Below, piece after piece: positions 13,602 through 22,385 of a stretch of DNA of 64,000 nt. This DNA comes from Hydractinia symbiolongicarpus (Eukaryota > Cnidaria > Hydrozoa > Anthoathecata > Hydractiniidae): contig NC_079885.1 in NCBI RefSeq assembly GCF_029227915.1, positions 27,779,001 through 27,843,000 on the forward strand, written 5' to 3'. Positions within the stretch are counted from its first letter, which is position 1. Every line of letters begins with the position of its first letter. The notes under the pieces were generated by a model, which was not told the DNA's origin, searched no databases, and worked only from the letters and a program-made list of their open reading frames with translations. The position numbers and the translations under genes are program-made.

Positions 13602-13620
13602 ATGACGTATGATCCGCGAG
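13602..13620 (+). promoter_or_regulatory. Subterminal inverted box, left copy (CRE-like core)
   Basis: ATGACGTATGATCCGCGAG lies 174 bp inside the left end and 110 bp before the THAP start codon. It matches the right-end box (19636-19654, opposite strand) at 17 of 19 positions. It could be a transposase-binding site or a promoter element shared by the two inward genes; TGACGT is a bZIP-type core. The function is inferred only from symmetry. Confidence 0.55.
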
Positions 13621-13729
13621 TGAGTAAGTGAAACCATACTATAAGGTTCGCCTGATTTGATGTATGAAGACATAAAAGATGAATTTTACTTCTTAACTAT
13701 AATTGTACATTTTGTCTTTACTACTCAAA

Positions 13730-14567
13730 ATGCCAAGTTGCCTGGCATATGGATGTTCGCAAACCACTGGGAGAGTAACTGCTAAAAAAAGTTTTTTCAT
13801 GATCCCAAAGCCAGTAAATACAACTGAGAAACTTCGCGCAGCACAATGGTTGCATAATATTGGTATTGGATTGAATGTAGAAACATTTCCATTTGGGAAA
13901 AATAAAGTTGTATGTGAAGACCACTTCCATCCTGACTGCATAAAAGATGATTTAAAAGGACGTCTAACGGGGATACCATCGAAACGGAAAGAGCTACTTT
14001 GTGGAGCAGTTCCAACTATTTTTAAACACAAAACTTACGAATTTATTAACATGGATGGCACTACCGTATTAAAACGTGATTCATCTTTAAAAAGAAAAAT
14101 GCAGGAAGAATGCCTACATGTGAGTTACAAAAATCATGTTTTTTAATTTCAACCTTTTCTGGTACAACTCTTTTAGCGAACATATTTAATTAGATAGCCT
14201 GGTTTCTATATTGTAATTAAAATATAAATGTGTTTCGTAATTTTTTTTAAGTAGTGAAAATAAGTGGAAATTTTATAAAAATTTCCATGAAAAATTCTTA
14301 ATAAAATTTGGAAAAACGCACGAATATTATTACTAGTATTACTTTTTATTATCATATGTTATTTTTGTTATCAATGTTAATGAAAACCAGGTTAAGTTTT
14401 CATGCGCACCTGGCTGGACTTCGAAAAAAAATATAAGGGTTGATCTACACTTCATTTTTTTATTCTAGACCGTAAAGAAGTTACTTAGTGAAAACAAAGA
14501 AACCACACTTTCACAGACATTACATTTCATAGTAATGCACCCAAGCCGTATATTGTCTGTATGCTGA
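13730..14567 (+). CDS. THAP-domain protein of the Kolobok-like element (two exons)
   Basis: Exon 1 is 13730-14119 (130 codons) and exon 2 is 14469-14567, with an intron of 349 bp (donor GTGAGT at 14120, acceptor TTTATTCTAG ending 14468), in phase 0. The start is the ATG giving MPSC; the nine codons upstream are not part of the fold. The protein starts with a THAP zinc finger: C4 and C9 in CLAYGC, P26, W40, C62 and H65 in VCEDHF, and AVP at 93-95. THAP fingers bind DNA and in Kolobok and P elements belong to the transposase. A basic linker (KRKMQEE) and a short KKLLSEN segment follow, then a stop after 162 residues. Kolobok transposases are much longer, so this is a truncated, DNA-binding-only product. 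The THAP call is firm. Exon 2 is a prediction from splice signals and phase, and its last half is antisense to the ballast exon. Confidence 0.72.
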
Positions 14568-14849
14568 AAAGCGTAGTTGTCTAAAAAGAATATAATATGT
14601 TTTGTTGTTGTGGAACCTAGGCCTTACAAAATGTTGTATATATATTTTTAAATATTCTTTGACTCACATTCAGTAAACGAACTTTTATGTAGATAAAGAA
14701 CGCATTTTTATTTTTCGCATATGAAGTAATATTTTATATTTGTTTTGAAAGGTAGAATAATAAGCTTACTTGTTTTGAAAAGATTTTATATCCTTGAAAT
14801 TATTTTGATATCTGCGATGTCTAATGCTTGCTGTCTCTAATACGGTGCG

Positions 14850-14868
14850 ATTTACAGGGGCGGATACA
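14850..14868 (+). repeat. hAT left target duplication and terminal inverted repeat
   Basis: ATTTA, then CAGGGGCGGATACA. Beyond 14 bp the two hAT ends diverge. Confidence 0.88.
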
Positions 14869-15000
14869 TACCACGTCAAAGACGTCAAGTGACGAAGGTA
14901 AATTGTCTACCTGTATAACGGACGATGTCAATCGAGAGGGGCATAGTAGTGCGTAAAGTTCTTTTTATGTAAACAACGTGCGCCGTCGAGCGGGAGTTGA

Positions 15001-15007
15001 TATAAAA
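15001..15007 (+). promoter_or_regulatory. Candidate TATA box of the hAT gene
   Basis: TATAAAA in the context TTGATATAAAATAGGGG, about 146 bp inside the hAT left end and about 400 bp upstream of the first predicted coding exon. A start site near 15030 would be expected. An inverted pair GTGCCGCA (15028-15035) and TGCGGCAC (15204-15211) lies just downstream. The rest of 14869-15397 holds no clear coding sequence. Based on a single motif match. Confidence 0.35.
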
Positions 15008-15397
15008 TAGGGGACCAACCGCTCAGGGTGCCGCAGAGCCACGTCTGTGCGTTGTATCTGTTTTAATTTGCATGGTGCGTGATTGTTTTGACGAATATAG
15101 TCTATGGTCCGTTAAGCGGTAGTGTTTCTTACGGCGGTAAAAGTCATACAAATCTACAGGGTTGAGCAAACCTGTAACATAGACTAGTGACATATATAGT
15201 CTGTGCGGCACGATTTTTGAGTGAAAAAAAGGTAGCCGCCCTTAACGATATAACTCGAATTACCAGTCTAGTGACTTAGCAGTCCGCCGGATACGATTAC
15301 CCCCGTGAAAAAAGGTTCTTTCTTGTTAAACATGGCTTTAAAATCCATGTCTGACAAGGTGACTAGTGTTTTTTTAAGTAGAATGTCGATGTAATGA

Positions 15398-18300
15398 AAG
15401 AAATTTTTAACTCCCGCATTGGAGAATGGAAGTGTATTAAAATATAGGTTAGCTCCTTTGGACTTTCCTACAAAGTTTGTTCAAAACAACTCGGAAACAC
15501 TCATTGCTTTGAGGTAGGTTTGTTTAAACTTTTTTCTGATCCACAAAGCTTTGTTTTTGTTAATAGACTGAAGTTTACAATTTAGTTTTTGTTCAGCTAT
15601 AACAATGCAATTTTCAGTCATAAACTGAAACTAAAGCCAAGGATTTAATATGGCTGACCTTAATTGTTTTTATTAAATATTCTTTTGTTTTATTCTCAGA
15701 AAAATTTTATTTTTCAAAACGTGTCATAAACAAATATATAAATGGTAGCTGAGTTGTGTTGTTATGTTTGTGAATGTATTAATAGCTAGGCACAAGACTC
15801 AGATTGGCTTTGTTTTTCCTGTTTTAGCTCTGAAGCAAGTGGAAACTGCTTATACAGCTCGGTATCATTAATGTTGTCAGGTGACAATTCATTGTGCCAT
15901 GATTTAAGGTTACTTACTTCTTTAGAGTTGTTTATTCATGCTGAATCTTATTCTACGCATCCCCTTCTATACTCTATTTGAACTATTTGAACAAGGACAA
16001 CTATATAATAACCAACTTTTTAAGAATTTCAAGCAAGTATTTGATATGTCCCTGGCTATATCTGATAAAGATTACCCCCATGGTTCTTCACTTATAGAAT
16101 TAGTGCAATTTGAAGCTCTGTGTAATTGCAAAAACAGCAGATGGGCAGGTCTTCTTGACATACTTGCCCTTTCTACTGTCATTAATCACAATATAAATGT
16201 AGCATACCCCGAATGCGGCGAAACATGTTATAAGTTATTGTTTGCGGAGAAAGTTCAACCTCGAATCCCCAATGAAAACATAGCTTCTCACATAGAGCTT
16301 TGTTATGTTATGCATGGTTATGTATCCAGACCAGGTGAAAATTATAAACCAAACCATTTCGTTCCCTGTATACGTTTGTTAAATCATAGTAGTAAGCGTA
16401 AATCCTTTTCCAATGAAAAAAAACCTGTAAAAAAATTAAAACTGTGGGTTTTGCTAGTGATAAAGTACAAGCAAAGCTATCATTTTGGACCGATAAATGC
16501 AGCGATAAGCTTGTATTACCTAAAGTAAAAAGTATGTCCACACAAAACAGCTTGCTGATAACTAAAACAAATAGTACTGATTCAATAAAAAGTTTATCTA
16601 CGTATAATTCTAAAAATAGTTTAACGGTTTCCATTTCTACTTCCAATGCCAGCCAAGTTTTTGGAAAAAATTCTTCTACTTTTACTTCCCCTGCTAATCT
16701 TTCTTCGCCTGTATCCTTTTTGTCCCAAAAGCCTTTATTATTTCCTTCATTTTTCTCAGAATCATCATCAAAAGCAGGTTGCTCATCTCTTGTCACTTCT
16801 TCAATAAATGAGTGGGATGTTGCTGGATATAGGGACAAATGTAAAGGTCTTAGGCCAGAAGAATTATATAATTTGATAAAAAATGTTCACAAATGTGGTG
16901 ACAATTTTAAATGCCCTAAAAACGCAACATATATTTCCAAAACCACTCAAAATGATTTAATAAATTGTTGTGGTGAGGTAATAACTAATAAAATTGTTTC
17001 TGAAATTAGGAAGAATAAATTTTTCTCTATCCTGGCTGATGAACTTTTAGATTGTTCTAATAAGGAACAACTTTCTTTAGTAATCCGTTATGTTGATTCA
17101 AGTAGAAATATCAAGGAAGATTTTCTTAAATTTCTTCATTGTAAAGAGGGTTTAACTGGTGCAGATTTAGCCCAGCTTATGTTGTCTGCTCTGCAAAATT
17201 TACATCTAGATTTCGGTAATTGCAGGGGCCAGGGTTATGATGGGGCTGGTAATGTTGCTGGACATTTAAATGGTTTATCGGCTTGTCTTCTGTCAGTTAA
17301 CAAAAAGGCTATTTAAGTTCATTGTCATAGCCACCGTTTAAACCTTTGTGTTGCTAAATCTTGTTCCATCACGCTGGTAAAAAATGCTATGAGCAAAATT
17401 AAAGAAATTTCCTACTTCTTTAACTTTTCACAAAAAAGGCAACAGCTCCTTGAAAAAAATGTCATTCAATATTGTCCTAATTCTGATAAGTCTAAACTTA
17501 AAGATGTCTGCCGAACACGGTGGATTGAGCGTATTGATGGCATGGAAGTTTTTCAAGAACTTTATGTTGCAATTTATGTGACCCTTGATGATATGGTAGT
17601 TAAATTAAATAAAATTGTCAATAATGAAACTGCCACCAAAGCACACTCTTTTTTTAATTAAATTTCTACCTTTGAGTTCATTGTATCTGTTGTTGTGACC
17701 AGAAATGTTTTGGCACTAACACATGGTGTTACAACTTTGCTTCAAGATAAAAGTATTGATATTACAGATAATGTTCAATACATTACTAATTTGAAAAATA
17801 CAACTATGAGTTGCAGGAACAATGTAGATTTTTTTCACAACTCATGGTACAAGGAGGCATTAGATGTTGCGGAAAGTGTAGGAGTTGAGGAGAAAATGAA
17901 ACGGGTTATCAGAAGGCAAACATTAAGGGACAACCAACCTGCTATCAGTCCAAAGGATTATTATAAAAAAGCCTTAACCATACCAATCTTGGACCATTTA
18001 AACAGTGAACTTAACTCGAGGTTTGATTTTGAAAACTTTGTAGTGTATAATGGATTGTGCATTGTACCAGCCAAAGTAGTTTCAATGGTTTACTCCAACA
18101 AAGACTGGAAGAGCAAATTTAAAAGGTTTGTAGATTTTTACAAATCTGACATGCCAAATCCTCTTGCTCTAGAGTCTGAGTTAGAGCTGTGGGAAAAGTT
18201 TGCTTTGGATTATCAGGGTACAAGACCTGAAACCATTGCTCAAACTTTAAAGTCAATAAACCTGTCTCTATTTACTAATATAAATGTTGCTATTCGCATT

Positions 18301-18504
18301 CTTGCTACTATCCCTATTACTTCATGTGAATGTGAAAGAAGTTTTTCATCATTAAGACGATTAAAAGATTATTGCCGTAGTACCATGACAGAAGATCGTC
18401 TTAATGGCCTTTCCTTAATGTACATTCATGAAGAAATTATTCCAAAGGTAGATGATGTACTTAATATTTTTGCCCGAGATCCTAGAAGATTACAGTTAAT
18501 TTAA
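15398..18504 (+). pseudogene. OTU-like protease/hAT transposase fusion gene, decayed
   Basis: A predicted exon (about 15398-15513, no ATG seen, donor GTAGGT at 15514) joins in phase to an exon at 15828 (acceptor GTTTTAG). That exon gives SEASGNCLYSSVSLMLSG, the OTU active-site block with Cys at 15847, though the usual Asp before GNC is Ser. The block ends with NHFVPC, the candidate catalytic His at 16355; WAGLLDILALSTV between them resembles vertnin/OTU-like domains. A Ser/Thr-rich linker follows, then the DUF4371-type hAT core: NATYISKTTQND, FFSILADELLD, EQLSLVIRYVD and GQGYDGAGNVAG (two candidate catalytic Asp). It ends with the hAT dimerisation block CECERSFSSLRRLK near 18330 and a stop at 18502-18504. 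Breaks: a frameshift between 15926 and 15978, another in A-runs at 16415-16440, and stops at 17314 (TAA) and 17659 (TAA). No BED or TTF zinc finger is recognised. The transposase call is firm; the OTU fusion is well supported, but the first exon is tentative. Confidence 0.82.
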
Positions 18505-19251
18505 ATTCACTTAAAACTTAATACATATTTAAACAATTTACTTTATCCTTACTTACCCATACTTACCTCTACTTACTCATCTTTTGCTAAGTCTTACTTT
18601 TAAGTTGGTAATTATACACTTAACATCTTAGGTTCACCCTAAAAGTTTCTCAACTTTGGATTTTCTGAATTTTTCCTATTTTATAACATACATTTATTAA
18701 AATGCTTTGAGCACAACCCCTGATTTATATGTTAATGCTGCTTTTTAGCAAGAGTCCTTTCAGTTTATAAATTTACTTTTTGAGCCTTGTTTTTTATATG
18801 CCATATCCTTTGTTTTTTTTATATATTTTACTGAAATAGTTCTTGCACATTCATTTTTTAAATTTGTTTTTATATAATTCTTTGTTATCATGTCAACCCG
18901 GTATGCTGATGTTTAGATGTCAGATTTGATAATTCATTCATTATTCCATTGGCCGGTTTTGACAATTTGCTCAATTTGACCCATTTCATGTTAGATTCAA
19001 TTTGTCCATGGTTTTCTACATTACGTGATGTGCAAGAAAGAAGAAAGAAGAAAGAAGATTTTTATGGGTTATTAATGTAACCCTTCAAGTTTTCAAAAAA
19101 CATTATTTTGGAATACCAGCTGCTTTGAAAAAGTAGCTAGATTTATGTTGTTTTTTCTTTCAATTTATTCTTATGAAATGTCTGGTAAGTATACATTAAA
19201 AAAATGATAATTTGGCTTCACGAAAAATTTTGACTAAGGACTTTTTAAACC
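18505..19251 (+). other. hAT 3' region, non-coding
   Basis: AT-rich sequence after the transposase stop. It holds a short (AGAAAGA)n run at about 19034-19058 and an ATTAAA near 19195, but no convincing gene or polyadenylation context. Confidence 0.6.
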
Positions 19252-19270
19252 TGTATCCGCCCCTGATTTA
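19252..19270 (-). repeat. hAT right terminal inverted repeat and target duplication
   Basis: TGTATCCGCCCCTG, then ATTTA. Precise removal of the hAT at these points rejoins the ballast codons without a frame change. Confidence 0.88.
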
Positions 19271-19635
19271 AACAAAGAATATTAAAATCTTTATGCAAGG
19301 TAATACATGTATTCTCTTCCAGCTTTTCTCCCAGTAAAGTTGTAAACTCCAAACAACACTTGCATTCTTCAACAGTCATTAACTCGTGTATATCACATTT
19401 TTTACACTTACACCAATGTAAGTTTTCTAACCTGCTTGAGTCTAAATCCTCATCTTCGTCGTCGTCTGAGATATCATTCGCAGTTTTTGATGAACAAATG
19501 TTTTTCAACTGACTTTCAGTATATTCAGGTTCGTTATCATAACACCCTTTGCAAATACTTTCATCTGTTTCATTCGCTATGTTCACTAGCACAACTACTT
19601 TTTTCGCTGCTATCCATGACTAAGTGATTTTGAGT

Positions 19636-19654
19636 CTCGCAGCTCATACGTCAT
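19636..19654 (-). promoter_or_regulatory. Subterminal inverted box, right copy
   Basis: On the minus strand ATGACGTATGAGCTGCGAG, 193 bp inside the right end and just upstream of the ballast-gene start (19617). It is the mirror of the left copy with two mismatches. Confidence 0.55.
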
Positions 19655-19828
19655 AATTCTGTATGGTTCACGAGGAACCGTGAATGGAGTACACGGTTAA
19701 TTTCAGAAAACCTTAGAACTTTAATGGGCTAAAACAGCCTAAATAATGAAAATTAAGAGTTAATTTTTCTTTCAATAGTTTATTTAGATGTTATACAACG
19801 TTCTTAATTTTTTTTTAATAACATTTTT

Positions 19829-19851
19829 TTTTGACCTTAGTTTCCCTTTAA
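19829..19851 (-). repeat. Kolobok right terminal inverted repeat and target duplication
   Basis: The complement of the left end (ttttGACCTTAGTTTCCCT), then TTAA at 19848-19851, after which the satellite resumes in phase. Confidence 0.88.
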
Positions 19852-22209
19852 CAGTGAAAGGATTGACTGTGGGACTTAATTTAACTGATTTTGGACTTTG
19901 ACCTCAAAAATGTGATAAATGAGACAATTGGACCCAAGAAATAACATTCTTCTTAATTTGACATGATTGTTGGAATTTACTGATTTCTCTGGGCGCTGTG
20001 GTAGCGCTTTATTTAAAAGTTTAGATAAAAAAGTCATTTTGTACTGTGGGACCAATCCTAGCCGTTAGCGCGCGCTGAAGAAATAGAAACATTTTCAAAA
20101 ACTACATTTCATTGACTTTCTAACTGTGTCAATCCGCCTAAGTTACAACGGTTGCTTCACGTATTCGTACCAACATGTATTTATTGATTTTTTTCCGATA
20201 TTACTAAGTTGTATTGCTTTTGACAGTGAAACGATTGACTGTGGGACTTAATTGAAGTGATTCTGTACTGTGACCTTATAAATGTGATAAATGAGCCAAT
20301 TGGACTCCAAGGAATAACATTCTTCTTAATTTGACATGATTGCAGGAATTCAGCGATTACACTCGGCCCTATGGTAGCGCTTCACTTAAAAATTTAGATA
20401 AATAAGTCATTTTTTATTGTGGGACTAATCCTGGCCGTTAGCACGCGCTGAAGAAATAGAGACATTCCCAAAAACTACATTTCATTGCCTTCTTGGCGGT
20501 ATCAATCCGTTTGAGTTACAACGGTTGCGTCACATATTCGTACCAACATGTATTTAGTGATATTTTTCCGATATTATTGAGTTATATCGCCTTTAACAGT
20601 GAAACGATTGACTCTGGGACTTAATTGAAGTAACTTTGGACTGTGACCTTATAAATGTGATCAATGAGCCAACCGGACCCCAAGAAATGACATTCTTCTT
20701 AATTTGACATGATTGACGCAACTTAGCGATTACACTGGTCGCTGTTTGGAGCGCTTCATTTAAAAATTTAGATAAATAAGTGATTTTTTACTGTGGGACG
20801 AATCCTAGCCGTTATCGCGCGCTGAAGAAATAGAGACAGTTTTAGAAGGTACGTTTCAATGAGTTTCTAACGGTATGAGTCCGTTTGAGTTACATCGGTT
20901 GAGTCACATATTCGTCCCCACATGTATTTAGGGATATCTTTCTGATAATACTAGGTTGTATCGCTTTTAACAGTGAAACGATTGACTGTGGCACTTAATT
21001 GAATTGATCTTGGAATGTGACCTTATTAATGTGATAAGTGAGACAATTGGAACCAAGAAATATCATTCTTCTTAATTTGACATGATTGCTGGAATTTACT
21101 GATTTCACTGGGCGCTGAGGTAGGGATTCACTTAAAAATTTAGATAAATAAGTCATTTTTTACGGTGGGACCAATCCTAGCCGTTAGCCCGCGCTGAAAA
21201 AAGAGAAACAGTTTTAAAAACTACATTTCATTGACTCTCTAACGGTATCAGTCCGTTTCAATTACAACGGTTGCGTCACATATTCGTAACATCATGTATT
21301 TAGCGATTTTTTTCTGATTTTACTAGGTTGCATCGTTTTTAACAGTGAAAGGATTGACTGTGAGACTTAATTGAACTGATTTTGGACTTTGACCTCAAAA
21401 ATGTGATAAATGAGACAATTGGACCCAAGAAATAACATTCTTCTTAATTTGACATGATTGTTGGAATTTACCGATTTCGCTGGGCGCTGTGGTAGTGCTT
21501 TATTTAAAAGTTTAGATAAAAAAGTCATTTTGTACTGTGGGACCAATCCTAGCCGTTAGCGCGCGCTGAAGAAATAGAAACATTTTCAAAAACTACATTT
21601 CATTGACTTTCTAACGGTGTCAATCCGCCTAAGTTACAACGGTTGCTTCACGTATTCGTACCAACATGTATTTATTAATTTTTTTCCGATATGACTAAGT
21701 TGTATTGCTTTTGACAGTGAAACGATTGACTGTGGGACTTAATTGAAGTGATTCCGTACTGTGACCTTATAAATGTGATAAATGAGCCAATTGGACTCCA
21801 AGAAATAACATTCTTCTTAATTTGACATGATTGCAGGAATTCAGCGATTACACTCGGCCGTATGGTAGCGCTTCACTTAAAAATTTATACAAAATAAGTC
21901 ATTTTTTACTGTTGGACCAATCCTGGCCGTTAACACGCGCTGAATAAATAGGAACAGTTTCAAAGAGTTTATTTCATTGACTTCTTGGCGGTATAAATCC
22001 GTTTGAGTTACAACGGTTGCGTCACATATTCGTACCAACATGTATTTAGTGATATTTTTCCGATATTATTGAGTTATATCGCCTTTAACAGTGAAACGAT
22101 TGACTCTGGGACTTAATTGAAGTAACTTTGGACTGTGACCTTATAAATGTGATCAATGCGCCAACCGGACCCCAAGAAATGACATTCTTCTTAATTTGAC
22201 ATGATTGCC

Positions 22210-22385
22210 GCTACTCAGCGATTACACTCGGCCCTATGGTAGCGCTTCACTTAAAAATTTATACAAAATAAGTCATTTTTTACTGTGGGACCAATCCTGG
22301 CCGTTGGCACGCGCTGAAGTAAGAGAAACAGTTTTAAAAACTACGTTTCATTGACTCTCTAACGGTATTTACTGATTTCACTGGG
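22210..22385 (-). repeat. Truncated satellite monomer (~153 bp)
   Basis: At 22361-22372 the sequence jumps from CTCTAACGGTA directly to TTTACTGATTTCACTGG, losing about 220 bp. The distance between equivalent positions (about 22216 and 22370) is only about 153 bp. Confidence 0.8.

Larger units (their letters stand above)
14855..19265 (+). mobile_element. hAT transposon nested in the Kolobok ballast gene
   Basis: Ends CAGGGGCGGATACA (14855-14868) and its complement (19252-19265) are typical hAT terminal inverted repeats (CAGGGGCGG). The flanks are ATTTA on both sides (14850-14854, 19266-19270), a 5-bp target duplication; hAT elements most often make 8 bp, so 5 bp is notable. The length is 4411 bp. 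It carries one decayed transposase gene with an OTU-like N-terminal domain, read left to right. Its right end adds a few false codons and a stop to the ballast frame. Confidence 0.88.
14520..19617 (-). pseudogene. P2X7 ballast-domain (P2RX7 C-terminal-like) gene, split by the hAT insertion
   Basis: Read leftward from the right end. Exon 1 runs from about 19617 to 19266, is interrupted by the hAT, and continues at 14849-14770. A donor GTAAGC at 14769 and an acceptor TTCTTTTTAG ending at 14581 lead to exon 2, 14580-14520. The Cys-rich fold is clear: WCKCKKC (from 19415), then CKCC, CITLHKDF and ILCLN. Past the hAT the frame continues with VLETA, and exon 2 gives FSAYRQYTAW before a TAA at 14522-14520. 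These match, in order, conserved blocks of the P2X7 cytoplasmic ballast domain, a zinc- and guanine-nucleotide-binding fold in P2X7 that also occurs outside P2X in invertebrates. Defects: a frameshift between the first ATG (19617) and the long frame (which starts only with GTG at 19592), the hAT insertion, and loss of the final PSC/IR/FP block. There is no ion channel domain. Its role in the transposon is unknown. Confidence 0.68.
13428..19847. mobile_element. Kolobok-like TTAA transposon, interrupted by a hAT element
   Basis: Ends AGGGAAACTAAGGTCAAAA (13428-13446) and its exact complement (19829-19847) give 19-bp terminal inverted repeats, flanked by TTAA at 13424-13427 and 19848-19851. Removing the element and one TTAA restores the satellite reading cgtttTTAAcagtg, which is found intact at about 21335. 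TTAA duplication with TTAAAGG ends and a THAP-domain protein is the known pattern of the Kolobok superfamily. Without the hAT insert and its 5-bp duplication the element is about 2004 bp. It lacks a recognisable DDE transposase core, so it is probably a non-autonomous, internally deleted derivative. It contains a THAP gene and a convergent ballast-domain gene. Confidence 0.82.

Noticed and set aside
13693-14031. Minus-strand frames of 69-112 codons under the THAP exon
   Set aside because: Antisense of a well-supported THAP exon, with no domain of their own.
15023-15211. 62-codon minus-strand frame in the hAT 5' region
   Set aside because: Short, no motif, lies across an inverted repeat downstream of a TATA-like box.
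16308-16838. 176-codon minus-strand frame
   Set aside because: Antisense shadow of the OTU/hAT gene; no recognisable domain.
13428-19847. piggyBac or Harbinger assignment of the outer transposon
   Set aside because: piggyBac ends normally start CCC and it lacks a THAP finger; Harbinger uses 3-bp duplications. TTAA with AGGG ends and THAP fits Kolobok better, though no DDE core is present to prove it.
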